In this document: positions 1-8,839 of the stretch, piece after piece
Layout: each line of letters opens with the position of its first letter
Numbering within the stretch: the first letter of the stretch is position 1
DNA from: Microbulbifer sp. THAF38
GTDB lineage: Bacteria > Pseudomonadota > Gammaproteobacteria > Pseudomonadales > Cellvibrionaceae
Direction: 5' to 3'
DNA: 64,000 nucleotides
Assembly: GCF_009363535.1 (NCBI RefSeq)
Contig: NZ_CP045369.1
Coordinates: forward strand, 3,607,001-3,671,000
Translations under genes and position numbers: made by a program
Notes under the pieces: generated by a model
Seen by the model: the letters and a program-made list of their open reading frames with translations, nothing else
What the model was told of the DNA's origin: nothing
Database searches by the model: none

Positions 1-1
1 G

Positions 2-619
2 CAGGATGGTGTGCTGGTACAAATTTGGCCGGTCAGCGCCCAGGAGATGCCACACTGGATTAGCCAAAGAATGAATGCCACGGGGTTAACCGCCGAGAAG
101 GAAGCTATAAAAATTCTAGCTGAACGGGTAGAGGGCAATCTACTTGCTGCCAGCCAGGAGATCGAAAAGCTTAAGCTTTTAAATAATGACGGCGCAACAA
201 TAACTGTTGAGCAACTGGAGCAGAGTGTTACCAGCTCTGCTCGCTATAGTGTTTTTGACCTAATTGACCGGGCACTGGCGGGAGAGCCTGAAAAAGCGAT
301 TAAGACTTTGCAGGGTTTACGTGCAGAAGGTATTGAGCCACCGGTGGTACTCTGGGCCCTGACAAGAGAGATACGCTCACTATTAGAGCTAGGTGAAAAA
401 CTCAACCAAGGGCAGCCCATAGCAAGACTGGTTCGTATACAAAAGCGCCAACCGCTCATACAAACTGCGTTATCCCGCTTAACGCCCCACAAACTGGAGG
501 CTCTTCTGCTAAAAGCCAGAGCTGTGGATTCCTCAATTAAGGGTGGAAGTAAATACCAGTCCCCATGGAATGGTCTCCTGGAACTCACTCTTAATCTGAG
601 TGGGCAAAGAAGCATCTAG
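2..619 (+). CDS. holA: DNA polymerase III subunit delta, C-terminal part (5' end cut by window)
   Basis: This is the clamp-loader delta subunit, which opens the sliding clamp during replication. About 205 residues are visible against a usual length near 340, because the reading frame is open to the window edge and the true start lies upstream. The visible part begins with a VQIWPV stretch and continues with the segment VEGNLLAASQEIEKL, typical of the HolA family where the AAA+-like lid helices lead into the C-terminal collar domain. The GTG at position 11 is only an internal valine. The gene ends at TAG 617-619. The next gene converges from the minus strand. Confidence 0.93.
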   Translation, partial: QDGVLVQIWPVSAQEMPHWISQRMNATGLTAEKEAIKILAERVEGNLLAASQEIEKLKLLNNDGATITVEQLEQSVTSSARYSVFDLIDRALAGEPEKAIKTLQGLRAEGIEPPVVLWALTREIRSLLELGEKLNQGQPIARLVRIQKRQPLIQTALSRLTPHKLEALLLKARAVDSSIKGGSKYQSPWNGLLELTLNLSGQRSI

Positions 620-668
620 GCAAAGAGCTGCTCAAACAAGCGAAAGTTGGATTTTATATTCAACCAAT

Positions 669-700
669 AAAAAACCCCTCCCCTTAACGGGGAGAGGTAC
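669..700 (-). terminator. Rho-independent terminator of the curli operon
   Basis: A CTCCCC/GGGGAG stem (678-683 and 689-694) with a five-base loop is followed, read on the minus strand, by a run of T (TTTTTTATTGG). It lies directly downstream of the csgA stop codon at 724. Confidence 0.75.
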
Positions 701-723
701 TGACAACAGTCGCTATAGCCGTA

Positions 724-1902
724 TTAGTTTTGGGAAACTGCAGCCATATTGCTGTTACCCATCTGGTGGACACTCGCCATGTTGAAGTTGCCTGTCTGGG
801 TAACAAAAGTAGCGTTTTCGCTACCAGATTGTCCCAGGTGAGCACCGTGCTCAAAGCCAGTTTGAGATACAACCATTAAGTTGAATTCCCCCATGTCTTG
901 GTGAATTTCAGCCAGGTTCAGCTCACCGGCCTGATCAATATCTAGCGTATTGGCCATGCCATCGGTATAGCCGAAGGCTGAGTTAGCGCTACCAGACTGG
1001 TCAATGGTTGCTACGTTCAGGTCCCCTGACTGGGAGAACTCAGTCCAGTTTAGGTCACCATTTTGTACCAGAGTAGCAGCATTGTTGTTGCCATACTGGT
1101 ACATATCACCGATGTTATTAGTGTCATTCTGAGTAATAGTCATCACGTTGGCATCGCCATATTGACCGGCTGCGCTGGAGTTGCCGGTACCAGTCTGGGC
1201 AATAGTGGTAACATTATTGGCACCATCCTGGGATAAATCCAAGTAATTGTAATCGCCAGTCTGTACCAGGTTAGCCGTATTTTCCACGCCGCCCTGGTAG
1301 ACGAAGCCAACGTTACCTTCACCTACCTGACCACCTAAGAAGCCATCTGCCGAGCTGTACCAAGTGCTGCTCCAAACACTGTTGCCATCACCTGTTTGGG
1401 TGCTGACAAACAAGTTGCCGTTACCATCTTGTTGCAGGGCGGCCATATTGTCATTACCGTCTTGAACTGCATCAAGGGTATTGTCATTAGCCTCGGTGTA
1501 CTGATCCAGGTGCATGGTGTTTTCACTACCAATTTGAGTAGCGTAAGCTGTGTTTCTCGCACCATCCCACTGGTGAATAACACCTTGGTTCCCCTCACCT
1601 TGCTGGAAAGTATAGGCCTGTGAGCCATTTTGATTATATTGATCGGTTTCAGAATAGTTGCGGTTACCTACCTGGGTCTGGTCGATATAGTTAGCATCGG
1701 CTGAAGACTGGCTTGCATTAGCACGGTTATCGTCACCTTCTTGCCATTGGTAAGCAGCGTTATTGGTGGACTCAAACATTTGGTAGATGTCTGCAGCATT
1801 ATTATTGCCTGTCTGTAACTGGTCGCCATAGTTACTATCGGCCATGGCCTGTCCAGCACCAACCAGCATTGCAATCGCAGCAGCAAGTGAAAGCTTTTTC
1901 AT
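724..1902 (-). CDS. csgA: Major curlin subunit, long CsgA-like amyloid protein
   Basis: This is a secreted functional-amyloid subunit, predicted to polymerise on the cell surface as curli fibres. It has a signal peptide at residues 1-21 (KKLSLAAAIAMLVGAGQAMA, cut before D22). The rest is almost entirely curlin repeats of the form Q-x-G-x-x-N-x-A-x3-Q, with about 16 units judged by eye. At 392 aa it is far longer than E. coli CsgA (about 150 aa, five repeats). Residue use is strongly skewed to N, Q, G, S, D and T, with very few lysines after the signal peptide. GGAGA lies upstream of the ATG. It is the last gene of the collinear csg operon, 55 bp after csgB. The family call is firm; strict orthology to csgA rather than a paralogue is inferred from context. 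Confidence 0.92.
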   Translation of the reverse strand: MKKLSLAAAIAMLVGAGQAMADSNYGDQLQTGNNNAADIYQMFESTNNAAYQWQEGDDNRANASQSSADANYIDQTQVGNRNYSETDQYNQNGSQAYTFQQGEGNQGVIHQWDGARNTAYATQIGSENTMHLDQYTEANDNTLDAVQDGNDNMAALQQDGNGNLFVSTQTGDGNSVWSSTWYSSADGFLGGQVGEGNVGFVYQGGVENTANLVQTGDYNYLDLSQDGANNVTTIAQTGTGNSSAAGQYGDANVMTITQNDTNNIGDMYQYGNNNAATLVQNGDLNWTEFSQSGDLNVATIDQSGSANSAFGYTDGMANTLDIDQAGELNLAEIHQDMGEFNLMVVSQTGFEHGAHLGQSGSENATFVTQTGNFNMASVHQMGNSNMAAVSQN

Positions 1903-1957
1903 TTATGCATCTCCATCAGACTAAATAAACAAATACGAACAAAAAGAAAACAGTGCT

Positions 1958-2437
1958 TTAGTCATATTGAACTACTTGCACTGCATGGTTGTCACCGAAC
2001 TGCGCGACAAATCCAAATAGCCCATCTCCGTTTTGGATGATATTGGCTGAATTGGCATTACCCACCTGATTGATGAGGGCAATATTATCTATTCCATTTT
2101 GGATAGTTGTTGCTTGGTTATAAGCACCAGACTGGGAAATGGCAGCGTAGTTATATTCACCAGCCTGCTGAATTACAGCCTCATTCGAATAGCCTTCTTG
2201 AACCAGAAAAACTTGGTTGTACTGTCCAAACTGGGATACTTCGGCAACGTTATAGTCCCCACTCTGAACAACTTCAGCCAGCTGGCCCGTAATAGATTCA
2301 TCACGCTGCAACATAAGATCCAGCGTCCCCTGACCGGAGGACAGCTCATCGTAGCCATCCAAATCGCCTGCCCAAACAGCGGGAATACAGGTAACCAGCA
2401 GGAGTAAAAAATAAAAAATCGCCTTGATAGCGCCCAC
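1958..2437 (-). CDS. csgB: Minor curlin subunit (nucleator), CsgB-like
   Basis: This is a predicted curli nucleator. It has an N-terminal signal peptide (AIKAIFYFLLLLVTCIPAVWA), a linker, then about five curlin repeats (for example VVQSGDYNVAEVSQFGQYNQ), and ends in VQVVQYD. The frame is open to an ATG at 2491. I choose the GTG at 2435-2437 instead, because AGGGAG sits seven bases upstream and translation from there begins directly with a clean signal peptide. This gives 159 aa, close to the E. coli CsgB length of 151. It lies between csgG and csgA and is co-transcribed with them. Confidence 0.88.
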   Translation of the reverse strand: MGAIKAIFYFLLLLVTCIPAVWAGDLDGYDELSSGQGTLDLMLQRDESITGQLAEVVQSGDYNVAEVSQFGQYNQVFLVQEGYSNEAVIQQAGEYNYAAISQSGAYNQATTIQNGIDNIALINQVGNANSANIIQNGDGLFGFVAQFGDNHAVQVVQYD

Positions 2438-2751
2438 CCAAATCTCCCTTAGTGAAATTGAAGCAAGAGCGACTTCGCCCACCGGAGACAACTATAGAAA
2501 TATAAGAAGGGACAATAAATCAGAAGAAAGAATATTTTTCTTAAAAAAAACGCAAATATTTTAAGACTTTTGTATGAGACTCTTGATGGTTAAGAAGATT
2601 TTCTAAGAGACCAACAAGAGGCCAGATGGGAAGCCGCACAAATTACACAAACTTACGCTCAAACACAAGGAAATATTTCCTAAAAGTAAAAGAGCGTAAG
2701 CTTTCTTAAAGTATAGCCGACAGATATAAAAGAAAAATAATCGAAAATTAT
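2438..2751. other. AT-rich intergenic stretch between csgG and csgB
   Basis: About 310 bp without a convincing gene. It is AT-rich and could hold an extra promoter for csgBA, but I see no clear terminator or palindrome in it. Confidence 0.4.
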
Positions 2752-3600
2752 TTAAAGTATTTTCACAGTAGCATCTGCATATTCACTCAGCACAGAGCTA
2801 GGGAATTCATTAACATCTTGCATTGCCCATAAATTGTTGGTTACTCCGTTGGCGATTAAATGTATGACTGCTGACTCAATCGCAGAAAGAACACAAAGCT
2901 GAGCGGGGTCATTGGTCGTCATCCCTGCTTCAATTTCTAGCAATCGCTTATACTCCACGAATGTATAAACATCACCCTGTATTTGCCTTGATAGGATTTT
3001 TTTGCTTGTCAGGATACTATTTAAAACTCTACCAGTTCTAACATCAACTGCGCGCAAGTTAACAGTAACTTCATCTACTCGATATTGTTCATTGAGCCCA
3101 ATCCCGAAATAACGGGCGCCGGCACCACCCGTTTTAATATTGGTATCATAGGCGACTATCCCGCCCTCCAACATTATATTGGCGGACATTAAGGATGGCA
3201 GTTCGAATGGTGCTGAAGATTCTTGCTCTTTGATTGCTGCTCGAATTATTTTCCGTTCAGTAAGCAAGTTTTGTAACCCTTCCCGCTCTAGAGTGACAAA
3301 CCAACCTGACTCATTGAGCACTTGAACAAGCATTGAGGCAGCGCCTTGTGTTACGGCAGTAGAGAAAGAGCTGGATGGAGCTGGCCTATATTGACCAGTT
3401 TGATCGCTAAAGCCATAAACAGCTACCACAATCTTTCCCCTAGGGGGTGGAAGACTCAATAGATCCGCATAAGTACTCATTCTGTCCGTTAGAGTGGCTT
3501 TCTGTTCTCCAGGACCAAATAAGGCCTCACCAGCATCTTGAAAAAAAGTACAACCACTCAAAAGTAAAACAGAAACTATAAATATTATTCTCACCGCCAT
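2752..3600 (-). CDS. csgG: Curli secretion channel lipoprotein CsgG
   Basis: CsgG forms the nonameric outer-membrane pore that exports curlin subunits. The N-terminus carries a type II signal with lipobox LLSGC. The conserved CsgG body follows, for example PPPRGKIVVAVYGFSDQTGQYRP, the segment W-F-V-T-L-E-R-E-G-L-Q-N-L-L-T-E-R-K, and a C-terminal half with VDVRTGRVLNSI. The length from the chosen ATG is 282 aa, against 277 in E. coli. The frame also opens from a TTG at 3621; I prefer the ATG at 3598-3600 because it places the lipobox about 17 residues in. It lies 42 bp after csgF. Confidence 0.94.
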   Translation of the reverse strand: MAVRIIFIVSVLLLSGCTFFQDAGEALFGPGEQKATLTDRMSTYADLLSLPPPRGKIVVAVYGFSDQTGQYRPAPSSSFSTAVTQGAASMLVQVLNESGWFVTLEREGLQNLLTERKIIRAAIKEQESSAPFELPSLMSANIMLEGGIVAYDTNIKTGGAGARYFGIGLNEQYRVDEVTVNLRAVDVRTGRVLNSILTSKKILSRQIQGDVYTFVEYKRLLEIEAGMTTNDPAQLCVLSAIESAVIHLIANGVTNNLWAMQDVNEFPSSVLSEYADATVKIL

Positions 3601-3642
3601 CACCACCACCCATAAAAACAAACCATCCGCTGGCCAATTAAA

Positions 3643-4044
3643 TCAGTTACCGGGATTTAGGCCAACGACTACAATCTCAGAAAGCTCTCCGGTGACAGCA
3701 TCTGTAATAGTTATAGTCAAAGTACCATCTACATCGAGTATGTTTACAATAAAGTCGTCAGTTACCAAAGTACCATCATTCCCATTGCCAACATCAGTAA
3801 GTAACTGAGATAACAGTCTTGACTCAAGGGTATCTGTAAATCTATCGAGTGATGATGAATCAGAGTAAGGCGATTTCCCTGCTTTAGGATCCTTCTTACT
3901 ATTCTGTGCACTGGCATTGTTTAATAAATAATTACCATTGAGAGGGTTACCTCCAAAAGATGGGTTTACTGGGGTATATATAAGTTCTGTCGCAGAAACA
4001 GAAGTAGACAACAGAATAGCAACCAAAAGTAATGAGAACCTCAC
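3643..4044 (-). CDS. csgF: Curli assembly factor CsgF
   Basis: CsgF couples curlin export through CsgG to nucleation at the surface. It has a signal peptide (RFSLLLVAILLSTSVSA) followed by the family signature NPSFGGNPLNGNYLLNNASAQN. In other CsgF proteins this N-terminal peptide plugs into the CsgG channel. The length is 133 aa, against 138 in E. coli. It starts at GTG with a strong GGGGAGGAG ribosome site. The start overlaps the csgE stop by one base (TAGTG), which indicates translational coupling. Confidence 0.95.
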   Translation of the reverse strand: MRFSLLLVAILLSTSVSATELIYTPVNPSFGGNPLNGNYLLNNASAQNSKKDPKAGKSPYSDSSSLDRFTDTLESRLLSQLLTDVGNGNDGTLVTDDFIVNILDVDGTLTITITDAVTGELSEIVVVGLNPGN

Positions 4045-4478
4045 TACAGCTCCTCCCCGGCCAAATCTAAATTTTGTGAAAATAATGCCTGCAGTCTCTG
4101 CTGCCTAACATTGTTGTTTATTTGAGCAACAGCTTGTTCAACTACTTGACCAAAACGCCTTCGACCTGGATAGATAACAGTCCTAAATACTTCTTTATTT
4201 TCATAATCTACCCATACAACACTACCCCATCTCGCAGAGGGCCTCTCATGAACAGTAAGGTTATAATCAAAGTCTGATAGATTGGACGAAATATAAAGAG
4301 AAAGGGAGCGTGCAAACTCATGCCCTATACCGCTCACTGTATTATCTATAACTAGTCCAGTAAGAATGGACTCTTCGCTCTCAGAAAGTACTGACTCCTG
4401 AGAAATTGATGAGACTGGCAAGACCCCTAAAGAAAAAACCAATAGAAGCTTAAAGCAAAGTAAATAAATTTTTTCCAT
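4044..4478 (-). CDS. csgE: Curli assembly/transport chaperone CsgE
   Basis: CsgE is the periplasmic adaptor that caps the CsgG pore and delivers CsgA. It has a signal peptide (MEKIYLLCFKLLLVFSLGVLPVSS) and then a CsgE domain, including GLVIDNTVSGIGHEFARSL and the segment W-V-D-Y-E-N-K-E-V-F-R-T-V-I-Y-P. The ATG at 4476-4478, one base after the LuxR-gene stop, gives 144 aa, near the usual 129. The longer open frame to 4532 would run into the regulator gene and lacks a leading signal peptide. It overlaps csgF by one base. Confidence 0.93.
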   Translation of the reverse strand: MEKIYLLCFKLLLVFSLGVLPVSSISQESVLSESEESILTGLVIDNTVSGIGHEFARSLSLYISSNLSDFDYNLTVHERPSARWGSVVWVDYENKEVFRTVIYPGRRRFGQVVEQAVAQINNNVRQQRLQALFSQNLDLAGEEL

Positions 4479-4479
4479 A

Positions 4480-5163
4480 TCACAAATTCTGACTTGCCCA
4501 ACTACTTGCTTCCAGCCTGTTCTTACAACCAATCTTCTTATAAACTTTATACAAATGGCTTTTTACAGTGTGTTCACTGACACATAAGACTTCAGCAATA
4601 TCAGCATTTGTTCGACACTCGCAGATAAGCTCTAATATCTGCCTCTCCCTTTGAGTGAGATTTGAGGAGGAACTCATCCACCTTTTGGGACGCCTGTGCT
4701 GCCGAAGGAAATTATGTAATACCTCTCTAGGAAACCAATACTCTCCAGAGAATATCCTGCCTAACCGTTCCATTATGACACTAGGTTCAGACCTAGCTGG
4801 CATGAGCCCGAGCACTCTCTCCCAATGTAGGACAAAGTCAACTTCATTAGGGTCATCAACATTTAAAAGAATAATGCTGGGTGGATTAATAGAGGCGTGA
4901 ATGTCTCGCAATAGATGATCGAGATCTGACTTCAAAAGACCCACGCAGTCTAGCAACACATAATCAGCCTTTAGTCCATCAATAGAAAAAGATGGGGTAC
5001 GCTGTACGATGGAACATCTCGTATTAAACTCTTCCTCAATATGTCCCGCAAAAATTGAACTCTGTAAGTTGACCGAAGAAGTCAAGAAAGCAACTGCAGG
5101 CCCCTTACAAACTTTTTCCGGTGAAACAACTTTGAGACGCGCATAATCCTTATGCAAATTCAT
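4480..5163 (-). CDS. csgD: LuxR-family regulator, CsgD-like curli activator
   Basis: This is a predicted transcriptional activator of the curli genes. The C-terminal LuxR helix-turn-helix is clear: LTQRERQILELICECRTNAD, then IAEVLCVSEHTVKSHL and YKVYKKIGCKNR. The N-terminal 150 residues look like a degenerate receiver-type domain without an obvious phospho-acceptor site, as in CsgD. It is the first gene of the collinear csg operon and ends one base before csgE. The start is uncertain: the ATG at 5161-5163 has GGGGGA five to six bases upstream; the ATG at 5184 is in frame but has its AAAGGA too close. The csgD name rests on context plus domain layout. Confidence 0.85.
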   Translation of the reverse strand: MNLHKDYARLKVVSPEKVCKGPAVAFLTSSVNLQSSIFAGHIEEEFNTRCSIVQRTPSFSIDGLKADYVLLDCVGLLKSDLDHLLRDIHASINPPSIILLNVDDPNEVDFVLHWERVLGLMPARSEPSVIMERLGRIFSGEYWFPREVLHNFLRQHRRPKRWMSSSSNLTQRERQILELICECRTNADIAEVLCVSEHTVKSHLYKVYKKIGCKNRLEASSWASQNL

Positions 5164-5863
5164 CTGGGTTCCCCCAACACGCATTCCTTTAAGATTTAAT
5201 CTGACGTTCTCTTACTTTTTTATTATTTTCTTTCCGTAGCATATTTGGTATGAGCTAAATCTATTCGATCAACCCCAACACTGCAACAGGTAGTGAAGCA
5301 GATAACAAAAATTCAATCTTAAGTGTGCCAACAACTAGGACGAAAGTCATCTTTTAATACAAAGTTACTACAATTTCACAGAATTACATCGCTGGAGGAC
5401 ATGCTTTTGTATAAAGCTAAAAGAATTTTTAGAGCATAGAAATAGCAAAAAAATTGTACTAATCTGCATATTTAATAGATTTATTTTAACTAAAAGGTAG
5501 CCGAAAATTTCCAGCTGGAGCATCAGAATGCCCCCGCTTACCGACACAAGCCAAACTATAAAAAAATTGAAAAGATGTATATCCAACTACTTTCAAATAA
5601 AGAATATGTCTCTCATAAAGAAAACGATATTGTTTTGAATAAACTACATACGAGTTTTATATGAACCATAAATTATTCATGCTCCTTATATATCTCATCG
5701 AAATCGATCAGTGTTTAAATAACGTACAAAGGTAGGCTATTTTATAGCTTTACATTGGTAGTATCTGATTATTAATTTCATCGGGAAACTGGCAAATTTG
5801 TACCAAATAGACCGAGCCTAGAAACCTTACCCCTCATATTTGTAAACCCTAGAGGCCCTGATC
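5164..5863. other. Long AT-rich divergent intergenic region upstream of the curli operon and aidB
   Basis: About 700 bp separates csgD (minus) from aidB (plus). It is very AT-rich and has no gene I trust; a 72-codon minus-strand frame at 5368-5586 has no ribosome site or family features. Long regulatory regions are typical upstream of csgD, so promoter and regulator sites are expected here, but I cannot name specific ones. Confidence 0.4.
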
Positions 5864-7528
5864 ATGAGCGATCAACTTCACCCCTCAGCCCATGCAACTA
5901 CTCATCGCGTAAACAATCAAACCCCACCCCTATGTGGACACAACTTGTATGCTGGCGATCAAGCTCTAATTGATTCAATGCACCTCAATGGTGGTCATTG
6001 GGCTGAGGATGATTTGCAGCGTTATGGTGAGGTTTGCGGAAGACCTGAAATGATAGAGCGGGGTTATGCTGCCAATGAGTTCAAGCCAATATTTGAAAGC
6101 CATGATCGAACCGGTAACCGCATCGATCTGGTTCGCTACCACCCGTCCTACCACCAACTTATGCAACTTGCTTTATCAGAGGGCCTACACAGCTCTCCAT
6201 GGAGTGCCCCCCGCAATGGGGCCAATGTAGCTCGAGCTGCAAAGAATTATTTACATTGTCAACTTGAAGCGGGTCACGGCTGTCCTATAACAATGACTTT
6301 TGCCTCTATTCCCTCGATAAAATTAAATCCAGAGATAGCGGAGGAGTGGGTTCCCAAGATCCTCAGTCGCGGCTACGATGGCAGTAACCGCCCATACTTT
6401 GAAAAACACTCCCTCACTATTGGCATGGGTATGACTGAGAAGCAGGGAGGCTCGGATGTACGGGCAAACACATCCACTGCCGTCCCTATGGGGGATGGTT
6501 CCTACGAGCTTCTCGGCCATAAATGGTTCATGTCTGCGCCTATGTGTGATGGTTTTCTGATTTTGGCTCAGGCGCCTGGAGGCCTTTCCTGTTTTCTGGT
6601 TCCCAGATGGCGTCCAGATGGAAGCAAAAACCCACTGGAAATCCAAAGGCTCAAAGTAAAGTCTGGTAATGTATCCAATGCTTCATCAGAAGTTGAGATG
6701 CGAGGTGCTTTGGGGTGGCTACTGGGTGAGGAGGGCCGAGGGGTCAACGCAATCATCAAGATGGTAGCGATCACCCGTTTTGATTGTATGGTCGGATCTT
6801 CTGGGGGTCAGCGACAGGCCGTGGTGCAAGCAATTTATCACGCAGCACAAAGAGAAGCCTTTGGGAAAAAGCTAATAGACCACCCCCTAATGCAAAATGT
6901 CCTTGCGGATCTTCAATTAGAGGTTGAGGGATCTGTCGCCCTTACAATGCGTATGGCTAGGGCGATGGACCATGAGGATCAAGAACATGAACAAATGCTA
7001 CTCCGACTGGGAGCGGCTGTCGGCAAATATTGGATCTGTAAGCGCAGCCCCCATCACGCCTATGAGGCTATGGAGTGTTTGGGCGGGAATGGAGTTATTG
7101 AGAGCTTTATCACCGCCCGTCTCTACCGAGATGCGCCAATTAATGCTATTTGGGAGGGGTCCGGTAATATCCAGGCCCTTGATGTACTGCGGGCTATCAT
7201 GAAAACACCCAGTGTGGTTAACCACTGGTTGGATGAAATGACAACAAGCATTGGTGTTGATGTCCGGTTCGACAAAGCGGTAGATTCTCTAAAAAAAGAA
7301 CTTTCCGACTTGGATCAATTTGAATACCGAGCACGCGGTATCGTAGATAAAATGGCAATCACAATGCAGACACATCTACTACTGCAAGCTGGCAATCAGT
7401 CTGTCAGTGATGCTTTTATTCGTTCAAGGCTGGAATCAAGAGGAGCACATAGTAGTGGAAGCCTACCAAAAGGTATAGATATCGAAACACTACTCAGACG
7501 ATGTGATCCACTTACAATAAACAATTAA
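5864..7528 (+). CDS. aidB: AidB-type acyl-CoA dehydrogenase
   Basis: This is a flavoprotein of the acyl-CoA dehydrogenase superfamily, AidB subgroup, linked in E. coli to the adaptive response to DNA alkylation. The flavin-binding signature GMGMTEKQGGSDVRANTS lies near residues 187-204, and GEEGRGVNAIIKMVAITRFD, CLGGNGVIE and the segment Y-R-D-A-P-I-N-A-I-W-E-G-S-G-N-I-Q are all AidB-like. The length of 554 aa matches E. coli AidB (541) and not ordinary ACADs (about 380-400), owing to the extra C-terminal domain. I see no recognisable Ada box upstream, so regulation by Ada is not supported here. Confidence 0.9.
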   Translation: MSDQLHPSAHATTHRVNNQTPPLCGHNLYAGDQALIDSMHLNGGHWAEDDLQRYGEVCGRPEMIERGYAANEFKPIFESHDRTGNRIDLVRYHPSYHQLMQLALSEGLHSSPWSAPRNGANVARAAKNYLHCQLEAGHGCPITMTFASIPSIKLNPEIAEEWVPKILSRGYDGSNRPYFEKHSLTIGMGMTEKQGGSDVRANTSTAVPMGDGSYELLGHKWFMSAPMCDGFLILAQAPGGLSCFLVPRWRPDGSKNPLEIQRLKVKSGNVSNASSEVEMRGALGWLLGEEGRGVNAIIKMVAITRFDCMVGSSGGQRQAVVQAIYHAAQREAFGKKLIDHPLMQNVLADLQLEVEGSVALTMRMARAMDHEDQEHEQMLLRLGAAVGKYWICKRSPHHAYEAMECLGGNGVIESFITARLYRDAPINAIWEGSGNIQALDVLRAIMKTPSVVNHWLDEMTTSIGVDVRFDKAVDSLKKELSDLDQFEYRARGIVDKMAITMQTHLLLQAGNQSVSDAFIRSRLESRGAHSSGSLPKGIDIETLLRRCDPLTINN

Positions 7529-7657
7529 TCAAGCTCAAAAAAAAACAAAATGTTCGGCTAAAAAAACTGTAGCGAAAAACCAATTGTCCACGAATTCCGC
7601 AATACTCTACCTGCTCGGACCTATCTTTATCGCCTACTTTATCGCCTATATAGTAAG

Positions 7658-8832
7658 TTAAGGAGCCTCTGAATAATTCTGAGCCAATTTGGTAATATTC
7701 ACCTACCCATCAAGATTACGATGAATCATGCACCAAGTCACCTTTGCCGAAGCAGAATATAAGATAAAGCGCCGTATAACTCGCCGAGAGAAGTTTCTTT
7801 CTCAAATGGAAGCCCTCATCCCATGGCAGCGACTAGAGGCTCAGATCACTCCTTGTTATCCACAAGGCAAACGTGGCCGACAGCCATATCCATTGAGTGT
7901 CATGCTCCGTATTCATTGCATACAGCTATTTTACAATCTCAGTGATCCCGCTATGGAAGATGCACTGTATGAAATTGAATCCATGCGTAGTTTTGCTGGA
8001 TTGACTTTGAGCGGCCCAATTACCGATGAAACAACGATTCTTAACTTTCGCCACTTACTGGAGCTAAATCAGCTAGGTGCAGCTCTTTTTGATGAAATCA
8101 ACAAGCATCTTGCTGAGAATGGCATGGCACTGCGTGAAGGCACGATTGTAGATGCCACTATTATCTCTGCACCAACTTCAATCAAGAATAAAAAGAAAGA
8201 ACGTGATCCAGAAATGCATCAAACAAAGAAAGGTAATCAATGGCATTTTGGAATGAAAATGCATATCGGGGTTGATGATGTGCTCGGTGTAATACATAGC
8301 ATAGATACAACAGCAGCGAATTCACATGATGTCACAACCACAGAGCGAGTCCTCCACGGGGAGGAGAAAAGAATCTGGGGAGACTCTGGGTACATTGGTG
8401 CGGAGAAACGTGAAGAGTTGAAAGAGCGGGAGGCGGATTGGTACATAGCAATGAAGCCGAGCAAGCTAAAAACTCTTCCAGGGCGTGACGCACTCCGTAA
8501 GGCGGAAAAGATCAAGGCGCAGATAAGAGCGAAGGTCGAGCACCCCTTTCGCTATATCAAACGGGTATTTGGTTATGACAAGGTTCGCTATCGGGGGCTG
8601 ACAAAAAATACTGAGAGGCTGTGCTTGCTAGCAGGCTTTACCAACTTATTAATAGGGAGAAAATACTTGGCTACCTAGGGATGGTTCGCCTGAAACCCGC
8701 CTATTGAGGGTTTCAGGTGAAAAATTAGAAGACTATTACGCGAAAATTAAGCGTTTGTGCGTAATAAAATGAATTTTTCAAGCGGGTCGGCTTAATTCTA
8801 GAAAAATGCTTCGTTGATCAGAGGGTCCTTAA
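7658..8832 (+). mobile_element. IS5-family insertion sequence with TTAA target-site duplication
   Basis: The element runs from 7662 to 8828 (1,167 bp). Its terminal inverted repeats begin GGAGCCTCTGA on the left (7662-7672) and GGACCCTCTGA on the right (8818-8828, minus strand), with one mismatch in 11. TTAA flanks both sides (7658-7661 and 8829-8832) and fits the YTAR target of the IS5 subgroup. The coordinates given include the duplications. It contains one intact transposase gene and a hairpin after it (near 8688-8720). It sits between aidB and a decayed receptor gene. Confidence 0.88.
7728..8678 (+). CDS. IS5-family DDE transposase
   Basis: This is the transposase of the surrounding element, 316 aa and apparently intact. 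The N-terminal DUF772-type region (PLSVMLRIHCIQLFYNLSDP) is followed by the RNase H-like DDE domain. Likely catalytic residues are D in IVDATIISAP, D in WGDSGYIG and E in VEHPFRYIKRVFGY, the last being the Y-(2)-R-(3)-E-(6)-K type signature of IS4/IS5 enzymes. The start ATG lies 66 bases inside the left inverted repeat. The intact frame and matching target duplication suggest a fairly recent insertion. Confidence 0.93.
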   Translation: MHQVTFAEAEYKIKRRITRREKFLSQMEALIPWQRLEAQITPCYPQGKRGRQPYPLSVMLRIHCIQLFYNLSDPAMEDALYEIESMRSFAGLTLSGPITDETTILNFRHLLELNQLGAALFDEINKHLAENGMALREGTIVDATIISAPTSIKNKKKERDPEMHQTKKGNQWHFGMKMHIGVDDVLGVIHSIDTTAANSHDVTTTERVLHGEEKRIWGDSGYIGAEKREELKEREADWYIAMKPSKLKTLPGRDALRKAEKIKAQIRAKVEHPFRYIKRVFGYDKVRYRGLTKNTERLCLLAGFTNLLIGRKYLAT

Positions 8833-8839
8833 TAGTTCA

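Noticed and set aside
600..785. 61-codon frame after holA
   Set aside because: It runs through the curli terminator and into csgA on the other strand.
5368..5586. 72-codon hydrophobic frame upstream of the curli operon
   Set aside because: No ribosome site, very AT-rich, and the hydrophobicity follows from T-rich codons.
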